Source of the DNA: Cohnella sp. CFH 77786
GTDB lineage: Bacteria > Bacillota > Bacilli > Paenibacillales > Paenibacillaceae
Assembly (NCBI RefSeq): GCF_019400745.1
Contig: NZ_WJIB01000001.1
Span: 1-64,000 of the forward strand
Reading direction: 5' to 3'
Length of the DNA: 64,000 bases
The translations under genes were made by a program, and so were the position numbers. Within the stretch, counting starts at the first letter, position 1; the number at the start of each line of letters is the position of its first letter. Below are positions 25,986-34,261 of this stretch, piece after piece. Under the pieces are notes generated by a model. The model was not told the origin of the DNA. It worked only from the letters and a program-made list of their open reading frames with translations, and did not search any database.

Positions 25986-27479
25986 TTATTTAAACTGCAA
26001 TTCCGTAAGAACGCTCTGCACGATCTTAAGCACTTCCTCGCGGGTAATGCCAAGCTTGCCTTGATCCTGCAGCGTCTGAAGCGCTTTGTCCGCCGCGGAA
26101 TGCACGGCTTCCGCCTCCGCCGGCGTTTCCATTTCCCGGATGCCGAACGCGACCCTCTTGATATTCAGCAGATGCTGCGGCCCGATATTGTCCGACGTAA
26201 TGTTGTTGCCGAACGAACCGCAACCCAGTGTCATGGAGGGCTGGATTCCCGTCGTGGCGCCGATGCCGCCGAACGTCGTGCCCGAATTGACGACGATGCG
26301 CGACGCCGGCTTCTCCAGCCCGAACGCCTCGATGACCGGCAGTTCCTCGCAATGGATGCCCAGCGTATGCCCGAGTCCGCCGAGTTCCAGCAGCTCGACG
26401 CATCGGCGGCAGCCTTCCTGCCAATCGCTCACCGTGTACAGCGCGAGCAGCGGACTCAGCTTCTCCACCGACCAAGGATAATCCAGACCGACTTCCGATT
26501 CTTCCGCGACGAGCGCCCGTGCGTCCGGCGGTACGGAGACGCCTGCCATTCCTGCGATCGCTTGCGGCGACTTGCCGACGATCTTCGGATTCAGCCCTTT
26601 GCCCGCCATGATGACCGAAGCGACCTTGCGCTTTTCCTCCTCATTCAGGAAGTGGGCGCCCTGTCGCTTCAATTCCTCCGCCAGGCGTGCCTTAACCTCA
26701 CGGTCGACGACAATGGCCTGTTCGGAAGCGCAAATCGTGCCCCAGTCGAACATCTTGCTCTGGAGAATGAGCCGAACCGCCTTGGCGAGGTCCGCGCTTC
26801 GGTGAACGTACGCCGGGACGTTGCCCGGTCCGACGCCGTAAGCGGGTTTGCCCGAGCTGTAGGCGGCCTTGACCATCGCCGTTCCGCCGGTGGCGAGAAT
26901 GAGGTCCGTCAGCTTGTGTTTCATCAGCTCGCCGCTCGCCTCGATCGAAGGCTGGGAGAGGCATTGGATGAGCCCGGGAGGCGCGCCCGCCTTCTCCGCC
27001 GCCTGCCGCATGATCTTCGCTGTCTCCAGGCAGCAGCGGACCGCTCCGGGATGCGGGCTGATGACGATGGCGTTGCGGGCTTTCAAAGCGATCAAGCATT
27101 TGAAAATGACGGTGGACGTCGGATTCGTCGAGGGGATGATGGCGGCCACGATGCCGACGGGCTGGGCGACTTCCCACACCCGGCGGTCTTCGTCCCGGCG
27201 AATGATGCCGACGGTCGGCATGTCCTTGATCGACCCGTAGACCTCCCGCGCGACGAACAGGTTCTTCGCCTTTTTATCCGCGGGTTTGCCATATCCCGTC
27301 TCTTCCGAAGCCATGGCGCCGAGGCGCTCGGCTTCCGCTTCCGCCGCCTCCGCCATCGACCTCACGATCGCATCGACCTGCGCCTGCGTCATCCGCTCCA
27401 GTTGCTTTTGCCCCGCCTTCGCTTCGTGGAGGCAATTTCTGACCTCCTGAATCGATTGCAGGTCGGAGTCCAGCTTCAT
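25986..27479 (-). CDS. eutE: CoA-acylating acetaldehyde dehydrogenase
   Basis: 497-residue EutE: acetaldehyde + CoA + NAD+ to acetyl-CoA. Catalytic Cys250 lies in DWGTICASEQ, and the NAD region GGTAMVKAAYSSGKPAYGVGPGN precedes it. The N-terminal 30 residues carry the helix expected for shell targeting. It lies 18 nt downstream of the EutK-like shell gene. Confidence 0.97.
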   Translation of the reverse strand: MKLDSDLQSIQEVRNCLHEAKAGQKQLERMTQAQVDAIVRSMAEAAEAEAERLGAMASEETGYGKPADKKAKNLFVAREVYGSIKDMPTVGIIRRDEDRRVWEVAQPVGIVAAIIPSTNPTSTVIFKCLIALKARNAIVISPHPGAVRCCLETAKIMRQAAEKAGAPPGLIQCLSQPSIEASGELMKHKLTDLILATGGTAMVKAAYSSGKPAYGVGPGNVPAYVHRSADLAKAVRLILQSKMFDWGTICASEQAIVVDREVKARLAEELKRQGAHFLNEEEKRKVASVIMAGKGLNPKIVGKSPQAIAGMAGVSVPPDARALVAEESEVGLDYPWSVEKLSPLLALYTVSDWQEGCRRCVELLELGGLGHTLGIHCEELPVIEAFGLEKPASRIVVNSGTTFGGIGATTGIQPSMTLGCGSFGNNITSDNIGPQHLLNIKRVAFGIREMETPAEAEAVHSAADKALQTLQDQGKLGITREEVLKIVQSVLTELQFK

Positions 27480-27497
27480 GCCCTATCTTCACCCCCA

Positions 27498-27968
27498 TTA
27501 CTCTTGCTTCTCCTTCAGCAGACGAAGCAGCTCCGCCCTGCCTGCGGTGCTGATCTGCCTTCCCAGGAGCGGAAAACCGGGCGTGCTGCGCGCCAATCTG
27601 CGCAGTTCCTGTACCGGCAGGGCGTCCAAATCCGGCATTCCGCTCCCGGCCATGTTGCCGCGAGCCGATGCCGGCGCCGTCCCCCCCGGATCGGGCCGAA
27701 TCATCGCGTCGATTCCCGCATCCGGGCGAGGAATCACATGCGCCGAGATCAGCTTGCCGACCCGGCGTGCGGCCTCCGATCCCGCTTCCACCGCCGCCTT
27801 CACGGAAGCGACGTCGCCCCGGATGTAGACCGTCACGAGTCCGGCGTCCGCTTTGTCATAGGCGGTAACCCGGACATCCGCGGTTTTCGCCGCCGCGTCC
27901 GCGGCCGCGACGAGGGCGGGCACGCCCCACGTCTCGATCATGCCTAGCGCGGATTGCTGGGCATCCAT
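27498..27968 (-). CDS. BMC shell protein with C-terminal SAP-like helices (EutK type)
   Basis: 156-residue shell protein. Residues 1-90 are a BMC-H domain (LGMIETWGVPALVAAADAAA, YIRGDVASVKAAVEAG, HVIPRPD). After a Pro/Ala/Gly linker a helical tail follows (DALPVQELRRLARS, TAGRAELLRLLKEKQE) that looks like the SAP-like nucleic-acid-binding motif in EutK/PduK relatives. The tail's partner is unknown. The gene follows eutL by 20 nt. Confidence 0.85.
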   Translation of the reverse strand: MDAQQSALGMIETWGVPALVAAADAAAKTADVRVTAYDKADAGLVTVYIRGDVASVKAAVEAGSEAARRVGKLISAHVIPRPDAGIDAMIRPDPGGTAPASARGNMAGSGMPDLDALPVQELRRLARSTPGFPLLGRQISTAGRAELLRLLKEKQE

Positions 27969-27988
27969 CTTCGCTCACCCGCTTCCTA

Positions 27989-28645
27989 TTAGCGTAACTT
28001 TCTCGGTTCCGCCGCCACGCTCCGAACCGCGTCGGCGAACGCCTCTGCCGCCGCGGCGCAAGCCGACTGGCTGCCGGTCAGCAAGCCTCCGGCGAAGTTC
28101 GTTTCCGTCGGAGGGCCGTAGAACCGGCAAAGCCGGACGTCCGCGGCCTTCAGCGCCGCGTCCATGCCGTACACCGCTTCCAGCGGAGGCGCGATCAGGT
28201 AGGCAAGCGGTTCTCCTTCCCGAATTCCGGCTGTTTTGGACAGATACGAACCGGTTCGCGAAACGGTGTGCGCATAATACGCGTGCGTAGCTTCAGCGTT
28301 CAAAGCGTAGAAGCACGCCCCGTTCTCCATCAGCGCGATCGCCGCCTCAAGTCCGCTCTGCACTTCGGCAGGCGACTCTCCCCCCAGGATACCGATGAAT
28401 TCGCCGGACAGAGGTCCGGATGCGTGCGCCGAGCCGGCATAGAACGACTTGGCGTATACGACCTCCACCGCCGCCTTCTTCGTCGCTTCGTCGACGGCGG
28501 TGTAGCCGACGTCGTCGATGCTCGAGGTAAGCAACCCCAGGCTGCGGATGCCCGGCCCCAATTCCAATTCCCTCGCCAGCGCCGCGTCCACGTTCGGAAT
28601 GACGCGAACCGCGAGCGGCACGGCGCGGATCGGCTGCACCCCCAC
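27989..28645 (-). CDS. eutL: Microcompartment shell protein EutL
   Basis: 218-residue tandem-BMC trimer protein with the EutL signatures PIRAVPLAVRVIPNVDAALA, LTSSIDDVGYTAVDEATKKA, GILGGESPAEV and FYGPPTETNFAGGLLTGSQSAC. It is the first gene of the operon. The start is taken as GTG 28645 (GAGG 8 nt upstream), which gives the usual length; GTG 28639 is an alternative. A TTG further upstream would lie inside the leader terminator and is rejected. Confidence 0.93.
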   Translation of the reverse strand: MGVQPIRAVPLAVRVIPNVDAALARELELGPGIRSLGLLTSSIDDVGYTAVDEATKKAAVEVVYAKSFYAGSAHASGPLSGEFIGILGGESPAEVQSGLEAAIALMENGACFYALNAEATHAYYAHTVSRTGSYLSKTAGIREGEPLAYLIAPPLEAVYGMDAALKAADVRLCRFYGPPTETNFAGGLLTGSQSACAAAAEAFADAVRSVAAEPRKLR

Positions 28646-28676
28646 TCCCTTCACCTCGCTAACGGTTTCGACGGAA

Positions 28677-28742
28677 CGCAAAAAGACGCCAAGGCTCGGA
28701 GAGCGGATATCCCGCTCCCGTTACCAAAGGCGTCATTGCCTT
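28677..28742 (-). promoter_or_regulatory. eut leader: ANTAR hairpin overlapping an intrinsic terminator
   Basis: On the minus strand AAGGC and GCCTT (28727-28742) form a stem with hexaloop AATGAC, i.e. A at loop position 1 and G at 4, the rule for EutV-type RNA sites. Its 3' arm overlaps GACGCC (28729-28734), which pairs with GGCGTC (28685-28690) around an inner GGAGCGG/CCGCTC stem followed by TTTTTGCG: a terminator. The two folds exclude each other. The expected second (upstream) hairpin is not clear; TCAT-AGAC-ATGA nearby is only a weak candidate. Confidence 0.8.
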
Positions 28743-28771
28743 CATGTCTATGATTTTTTGCTGCTGCCTCT

Positions 28772-28809
28772 AATGTAAACGATCGAACGTTTTTTTGCAA
28801 GCGCTATCA
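28772..28809 (-). promoter_or_regulatory. eut operon promoter with overlapping cre-like site
   Basis: Minus strand: -35 TTGCAA (28795-28800), 17-nt spacer, -10 TACATT (28772-28777), placing the transcript start about 30 nt before the ANTAR hairpin. TGATAGCGCTTGCA (28796-28809) matches the CcpA cre consensus with one mismatch and covers the -35, which would let CcpA repress the operon. Confidence 0.75.
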
Positions 28810-28877
28810 ACTATCGCCAAACCTGCGGCAGCTAAGCTGGAGACTGTTGCCAAATCCAAACCGCAGGAATCAAGATC

Positions 28878-31355
28878 TTAAATAAACAGATTAATGCCGG
28901 ATTGATCCGCCTTGCCGAGATAGTAGCCGACACCGCCGATTTTGACCCCGTCGATCAGTTCTTCCTTCCGAATCCCCATCACGTCCATGGACATTTGGCA
29001 GGCGACCATTTCGACGCCTTGCCGGATCGCGGTCTCCATCAATTCCTCCAGCGAAGAAATATGGCTGCCTTTCATGACGCCCCGGATCATTTTGCTGCCC
29101 AGGCCCATCATGTTCATCTTGGATAGAGGAAGTTTTCGGCTGCCGCGAGGCATCATGGCCCCGAACATTCGGCCGATCCAACTTTTCGACACCGGTATTT
29201 TCTCCGGCTTCCGGATCACGTTCAGCCCCCAGAAGGTGAAGAACATGGTCACTTTTTTTCCGCTGGCTGCCGCTCCGTTGGCAATGATGAAGGAAGCGAT
29301 GGCTTTGTCCAGTTCGCCGCTGAACACGATCATGGAGCTGCCGTCCGAACGGGTTGTTGCCGGGCCGGAAGCGGAAGGCTCAACCGGGGAACCTTTTCTT
29401 AAATAAGCCTCAATCATCCCGCTTTGCGTCTTGCCTGCATGGATCACTTCATTGCCGGACATTTGTGCCCAAGCCTGAATATCTTCATAAAACCCGGGAT
29501 CGGAGGCGATCACGCGCAATACCTGACCTTTAGCCAATGGATCGATTTTTTGTTTTACCTCAATAAGCGGCCCCGGGCAGGACAAGCCGCAAGCATCCAG
29601 TTCGACATCGGCACGAATGACTCGCTCTTGCTGCTCAATTCCCGCAGCCGCTTGTTGACGGTAGTTATCTATCATCGCTGAAGCCGGCAACCTCGCCTTG
29701 CAGCCTGATGGCTCGTAGGTTGCCATTTTATACGTTTTGTAACCGCCGCTCAAATTCCGAACCCGATAACCCTTCTGTTGTAGAATTCGGGATGCGGTGT
29801 ATCCTCTTAAACCGACTTGGCAATATACCCAAATCTCTTTATGAGGATCCAATTCACTCAAGCGTCCCCTGAGTTCGTCAACGGGGATGAGGAGGGAGCC
29901 GGGAATGTGGCCGTTTCGGTGCTCGATCTCCGAACGAACGTCCACCAGCATGATTTTATCCGGGTCAAGGGATTGCAAATCCCGGGGCAAGAAAACTTGC
30001 GTTCGCCCGGCAAGAATGTTTTCCGCCGTATAGCCGGCCATATTGACCGGATCTTTGGCTGAGGAATAGGGCGGCGCATAGGAAAGCTCGAGCTCGGTCA
30101 GGTCATTCACCGTCCCCCGCAAGCGAATAACGGCCGCGATATCATCAATGCGCTTGTCCACGCCGTCGGATCCCACGGCTTGAGCGCCCAACACGGTGCC
30201 CGCAGCATCAAAAAGCAGCTTGATCGTAAGGGGGGCGGCCCCTGGATAATAAGAAGCATGGGAACTTGGATGCACGTAAGTGACATGATAAGGAATACCC
30301 AAACGCTGCAGGGTCTTCTCGTTATTGCCGGTGGCGGCTCCCGTCAGGCCGAAAACTTTAATGATCGATGTTCCTTGCGAACCCTTATAGACCGTACCCA
30401 AGCCGCAAACGTTATCCGCCGCGATCCGTCCTTGTTTGTTGGCTGGACCGGCCAAAGGGATCGCGGTCTTGTTTCCGTTCACGAAGTCGACGACTTCCAC
30501 CGCATCGCCAACGGCAAACACGCCTTCGAGATTCGTCTCCAGCTTATCGTTCACGACGATGTGGCCTTTGGGAGTGAGTTCCAGTCCGCTGCCTCTTAAA
30601 AAGGCGGTATCGGGCGCAACGCCAATCGCCAGAATCGCCATGTCGCCCGACAAGGTTGTTCCGCTGGCTAATTCAACCTGGATTTGTTCCCCCGTTTCCT
30701 TGAAAGATTGAGCATGGTCCCAGAAAAGAAGGTTCACGCCATGTTGTTCCAATTCTTGGGCCAGAACATGGGACATCTCGATATCGAACGGCGTGAGCAG
30801 CTGCAGCCCGGATTGGACCAAGGTGACATCGAGTCCGGCTTGTTTGAGATTTTCGGCCATTTCCACTCCGATGAATCCGCCGCCGATCACGATCGCCGAT
30901 TTCGTATTCGATCCGATGACCCGATCTTTCATGCGGTCTGTGTCAGCAAGGTTACGCAAGGTATAGATTTTGGAGCTTTCAATCCCGGGTAAGGCAGGTC
31001 GAATCGGCTTCGCTCCCGGCGACAAAATGAGATAATCGTAACTCTCGTCGTAAACCCCGCGCTCTTTGCTGCTCACTCGCACGGTTTTGGAGATGGGATC
31101 AACGCGAGTTACTTCGCTCTCTGTCCGGATATCGAGATTAAAGCGCTTTTGCATCGCTTCCGGCGTCTGAACGAGCAATTTGGACCGGTCTTTGATGGAA
31201 TCTCCAATATAATAAGGCAACCCGCAATTGGCAAAAGAAATGTACTCGTCTCTCTCAAACATCACGATGTGCGCTTCTTCATCCAATCGGCGCAGCCTTG
31301 CAGCGGCCGAAGCGCCCCCGGCGACACCGCCGACGATTAACACTTTCTTCCTCAT
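28878..31355 (-). CDS. CoA-disulfide reductase-rhodanese-TusA-DsrE fusion
   Basis: 825-residue sulfur-transfer protein with four domains in order: FAD/NAD CoA-disulfide reductase (1-450, GGVAGGASAAARLRR; redox Cys44 in FANCGLPYY), rhodanese (about 460-545, Cys512 in YCQVGLRG), TusA/SirA (about 582-652, Cys589 and Cys593 in CGLSCPGPL) and DsrE-like (about 675-825, Cys786). The chain of cysteines fits passing a persulfide between domains. It overlaps an ArsR-type repressor gene by 4 nt. Probable role: reduction or detoxification of polysulfide and CoA persulfide in the cytosol. Confidence 0.92.
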   Translation of the reverse strand: MRKKVLIVGGVAGGASAAARLRRLDEEAHIVMFERDEYISFANCGLPYYIGDSIKDRSKLLVQTPEAMQKRFNLDIRTESEVTRVDPISKTVRVSSKERGVYDESYDYLILSPGAKPIRPALPGIESSKIYTLRNLADTDRMKDRVIGSNTKSAIVIGGGFIGVEMAENLKQAGLDVTLVQSGLQLLTPFDIEMSHVLAQELEQHGVNLLFWDHAQSFKETGEQIQVELASGTTLSGDMAILAIGVAPDTAFLRGSGLELTPKGHIVVNDKLETNLEGVFAVGDAVEVVDFVNGNKTAIPLAGPANKQGRIAADNVCGLGTVYKGSQGTSIIKVFGLTGAATGNNEKTLQRLGIPYHVTYVHPSSHASYYPGAAPLTIKLLFDAAGTVLGAQAVGSDGVDKRIDDIAAVIRLRGTVNDLTELELSYAPPYSSAKDPVNMAGYTAENILAGRTQVFLPRDLQSLDPDKIMLVDVRSEIEHRNGHIPGSLLIPVDELRGRLSELDPHKEIWVYCQVGLRGYTASRILQQKGYRVRNLSGGYKTYKMATYEPSGCKARLPASAMIDNYRQQAAAGIEQQERVIRADVELDACGLSCPGPLIEVKQKIDPLAKGQVLRVIASDPGFYEDIQAWAQMSGNEVIHAGKTQSGMIEAYLRKGSPVEPSASGPATTRSDGSSMIVFSGELDKAIASFIIANGAAASGKKVTMFFTFWGLNVIRKPEKIPVSKSWIGRMFGAMMPRGSRKLPLSKMNMMGLGSKMIRGVMKGSHISSLEELMETAIRQGVEMVACQMSMDVMGIRKEELIDGVKIGGVGYYLGKADQSGINLFI

Positions 31356-31642
31356 GCTTCATCCTCCCCGAAGAAAATCTTGATGATTCCTTTCACTCTG
31401 TCGTCAGCGATCGTGTAGTAGACTTCGAGTCCGTTGCGTTCCGTCGTGACGATCCCGAAGCTGCGAAGCTTTTGCAAATGCTGCGACACCGTAGATTGCG
31501 GAAGCTCCAGGCATTCCTGCATGTATCCGACGTTGCAATGTCCTTTTTTGAGAAGTCCTTTGACGATGCACAGACGAACCGGATGAGCGAGGGCCTTCAA
31601 TATATCGGAGGCCTCGTGGAACGGTTTAAAATTGTTATCCAT
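31352..31642 (-). CDS. ArsR family repressor, probable thiol/persulfide sensor
   Basis: 96-residue winged-helix regulator of the ArsR/SmtB type; the recognition helix is LPQSTVSQHLQKLRSFGIV. Cysteines at 25, 36 and 44 could form a metal or persulfide sensor, but the spacing differs from the best-known SqrR-type pairs, so the signal is inferred from its sulfur-handling partner gene. Co-transcribed with the fusion protein (ATGA overlap); a palindromic operator covers its promoter. Confidence 0.88.
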   Translation of the reverse strand: MDNNFKPFHEASDILKALAHPVRLCIVKGLLKKGHCNVGYMQECLELPQSTVSQHLQKLRSFGIVTTERNGLEVYYTIADDRVKGIIKIFFGEDEA

Positions 31643-31673
31643 ATCAGGGCCACCTCAAATAATGAATTTGTTT

Positions 31674-31708
31674 ATCGCTATATTACGATATTGCGATTAA
31701 AATTGCAA
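31674..31708 (-). promoter_or_regulatory. Promoter and ArsR-type palindromic operator
   Basis: A 24-bp inverted repeat at 31674-31697 has half-sites ATCGCnATAT and ATATnGCGAT around a 4-bp centre. It covers the -10 TAATAT (31680-31685) and most of the 17-nt spacer to the -35 TTGCAA (31703-31708), the expected place for autorepression. Confidence 0.8.
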
Positions 31709-31941
31709 ATCATAGGTCAGGGTACTCATTGCTTGCCTTATGAAGGAATACACTCTATTGTAAGGGTTTTCAACGTCACGCACCTGATAGTAACTTCAGC
31801 CTGCTCCGCTTCCCTGCCGGAGATAAGGAGCACATTGCCGGGGAATAGTCGAAAAAAAAGGAAATGATGGAAGTCGGTCGAATTGGTAATCCGGAAGCGT
31901 TGTACCCAAGATAATCATCCCGATCCGTGGAGGTTCGTTCC

Positions 31942-33258
31942 ATGAACAAGAGGCTTCTGAATTCGCCGATAACTTACGCGTTCGGCATGTTCGCCATGAT
32001 GGTTCCCAGCCATGCGTTTTCCGCGTTCCTGCAGTTTTACTACGTGGACGTGTTAGGATTGACCGCGGGCTTGTTCGCGATCGGCAAGACGATTTACTCG
32101 ATATGGGATGCGGTCAACAATCCGATGATGGGATATTGGTCCGACCGGACGAATACCCGATACGGCCGGCGGAAACCTTGGATCGCCGTCGCGATTCCGC
32201 TTTTCGTCGCTTCCTTTATTTTTTCTTTCTCTCCGCCGGCCGGCCTGGGGCAAACCGGCCTCTTCATCTGGCTGGTGGCCGGATTCTTGCTGTTTGAAGG
32301 GATTGCGACCATCTTATGGGTCAACTACGGGGCGCTGTTTCCGGAGCTGTTCAAAGGGGATCGGCTGAGGGCGAAAGCTTCGGCGGTCCAGCAGGGCTTT
32401 CAAATCCTGGCGATTCTGCTCGCGAGCGTCCTGGGTCCGATGATTTATGAAGCGCTAGGCTACGGGAAAATGTCGATCATCTTGTCCTTGATCTTTGCGT
32501 TGTTCATGATCCTTCTGCTGGTTTCGGTCCGGGAAGACGAAGAGGCCCGCAAAGTTCCTCCGCTCAAATTCACGGATGCGTTCCGGGAAACTTTGAAAAA
32601 CAAAGAATTTTGGATTTTCAACATTGCCAATTCGTTCGCCCAGACGGTCAATGGGTTGCTTGGAGCGATGATTCCGTTCTACGCGAAGTATGTCCTTCAC
32701 ATTCCCGGCACGCAAGTTTCGGTTCTTCTGGCGTCCGTCTTCGTTCCCGTGATCCCGCTCGTTGCGGTATGGTATATGATCGTGCGGAAATTCGGCGGAC
32801 TCATAAGCTGGCGTTTCTCGTTTCTGGTGTACGGCTTATCCGCCATTCCCCTCTGGTTCGGGACGAATCTCGGAAGCGGCATTGCGGCCGGAATCGTCGT
32901 CGGGTTCGGATTGGCCGGTTTTCTGGTAACCCCTGCGGTGCTGAGCGGCCAAATCGTCGACCGCGATGCCGAAAGAACGGGACGCAGGCGGGAAGGCATT
33001 TACTCCGCCGTCGGGGGGTTCATTACGCGTTCCAGCGGACTGATCTCCGCCGTCGCGTTCTGGATCGTCGGGATGATGTACGGCTACGTGAACGGGGACA
33101 ATCCGGGTCCGAATCCGGAAACGGCTTTCCGGGTGCTCATTTGCGTCGTCCCGATTTGTTTGCTGGCTATATCCTTCTTCATCTCCTTACTCTTGAAGGA
33201 TGACTTGTCCAGCTCCGCGAAAAATCAGGATCGGAAACCGGGATTGCCGATCGCCTAA
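31942..33258 (+). CDS. GPH-type sugar:cation symporter (MFS)
   Basis: 438-residue transporter with about 12 membrane segments. NNPMMGYWSDRTNTRYGRRKPWI in the loop after helix 2 is the glycoside-pentoside-hexuronide (MelB-like) signature. ATG 31942 is 8 nt after GGAGG. It begins 16 nt before the ChbG-type deacetylase gene on the same strand, so the pair may import and trim an acetylated oligosaccharide; substrate unknown. Upstream, 31709-31941 holds no gene; a weak cre-like word at 31759-31772 lacks the central CG. Confidence 0.9.
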   Translation: MNKRLLNSPITYAFGMFAMMVPSHAFSAFLQFYYVDVLGLTAGLFAIGKTIYSIWDAVNNPMMGYWSDRTNTRYGRRKPWIAVAIPLFVASFIFSFSPPAGLGQTGLFIWLVAGFLLFEGIATILWVNYGALFPELFKGDRLRAKASAVQQGFQILAILLASVLGPMIYEALGYGKMSIILSLIFALFMILLLVSVREDEEARKVPPLKFTDAFRETLKNKEFWIFNIANSFAQTVNGLLGAMIPFYAKYVLHIPGTQVSVLLASVFVPVIPLVAVWYMIVRKFGGLISWRFSFLVYGLSAIPLWFGTNLGSGIAAGIVVGFGLAGFLVTPAVLSGQIVDRDAERTGRRREGIYSAVGGFITRSSGLISAVAFWIVGMMYGYVNGDNPGPNPETAFRVLICVVPICLLAISFFISLLLKDDLSSSAKNQDRKPGLPIA

Positions 33259-33274
33259 CGAGGAGGTCCCCTTT

Positions 33275-34180
33275 TTGAAATATTTGATCTTGAACTGCGA
33301 CGACTTCGGCCAAAGCCCAGCCATGAACCAAGCCATCATGCATCTCCTCGAGGAACGGAAGGTGTCGTCCGCCACGATCATGACCCCGGCTCCCGCATTC
33401 GAGGAGGCTGCAGCCTGGTGCCGGAAGAACAAGGACGTTCCGATCGGGCTGCATCTCACCTTTACGAGCGAATTTGCCGTTCTGCGATGGCCCAGCTTGA
33501 CCGGTCACCCTTCGCTTCACGACGGCAGCGGGAACCTGCCGATGACGGTGAAGGAATTCGAAACCCGGGCGGACGCCGGCGCGGTCAAGGCGGAGATGCT
33601 GGCGCAGCTTGAGGCGGTCGGCAAAGCCGGAATCGAAGTCACTCATGCGGACAACCACATGGGCAGCTTGTACGGCTTGGAAACGGGACGCAGCTTCCTG
33701 CCGGCCGTACTGTGGTTCTGTTCAAGAAGGGGTTTGCCCTTCCGGCTTTTCCGATACGTGGACCCCGGCGACCGGTTTCTCGCCTCCATACCGAACGTCC
33801 ATAAAACGGTCGGCAAAGTCGTAGCGCTGGCCGATACGCTGGGCGTCTGCGTACCCGACTACCTGCTCAGCCATCCTTTCGTCATCGAAGAAGGGGAAAC
33901 GTACGAGTCATTCAAGCGATCGCTGATCGACAAGCTGTACCGGCTGCCGGAAGGGGTCGTGGAAACCTACGTTCACCCGGGCGCCGAGGATCCGTGGATG
34001 CTTCGGAACATCCCCCACTGGGAGAAGCGGGTGTGGGAATACAAGCTGATGCTGGACGGCGATTTCGCCTACGCGCTTCGGGACGCCGGCGTGACGCTCA
34101 CGGATTACCGGTACGTGCGGGCGAATTTAAGGAGGCCGAGACTGAAGTCCGCGGCCTCCTTATTGAGATCCCTGTTCTGA
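33275..34180 (+). CDS. ChbG/YdjC-type carbohydrate deacetylase
   Basis: 301-residue YdjC/ChbG family enzyme, which removes acetyl groups from chito-oligosaccharides or similar sugars. Metal ligands are visible in LILNCDDFGQSPAMN, GLHLTF and VTHADNHMGSLYG, and a late His in ETYVHPGAED. The start is TTG 33275, 9 nt after AGGAGG. A perfect hairpin (TAAGGAGGCC with GGCCTCCTTA, 34128-34162) lies within the last codons. Confidence 0.9.
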   Translation: MKYLILNCDDFGQSPAMNQAIMHLLEERKVSSATIMTPAPAFEEAAAWCRKNKDVPIGLHLTFTSEFAVLRWPSLTGHPSLHDGSGNLPMTVKEFETRADAGAVKAEMLAQLEAVGKAGIEVTHADNHMGSLYGLETGRSFLPAVLWFCSRRGLPFRLFRYVDPGDRFLASIPNVHKTVGKVVALADTLGVCVPDYLLSHPFVIEEGETYESFKRSLIDKLYRLPEGVVETYVHPGAEDPWMLRNIPHWEKRVWEYKLMLDGDFAYALRDAGVTLTDYRYVRANLRRPRLKSAASLLRSLF

Positions 34181-34181
34181 C

Positions 34182-34224
34182 AGCAGCTGCCGGATCTTCC
34201 GATGGAAGCCTTCCGGCAGCTGCT
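34182..34224. terminator. Long perfect hairpin between convergent genes
   Basis: AGCAGCTGCCGGA pairs with TCCGGCAGCTGCT, and inside it CTTCC pairs with GGAAG. It lies between the deacetylase stop and the converging GNAT stop. There is no U-run on either strand, so it is a hairpin barrier rather than a classic terminator. Confidence 0.6.
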
Positions 34225-34261
34225 CCCATTCCGCGCAGCGGCAGAGGACCGACGACGGCCC

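Noticed and set aside
31759..31772. cre-like word TGTAAGGGTTTTCA upstream of the GPH symporter
   Set aside because: It lacks the central CG that is the most conserved part of the CcpA site, so it is not called.
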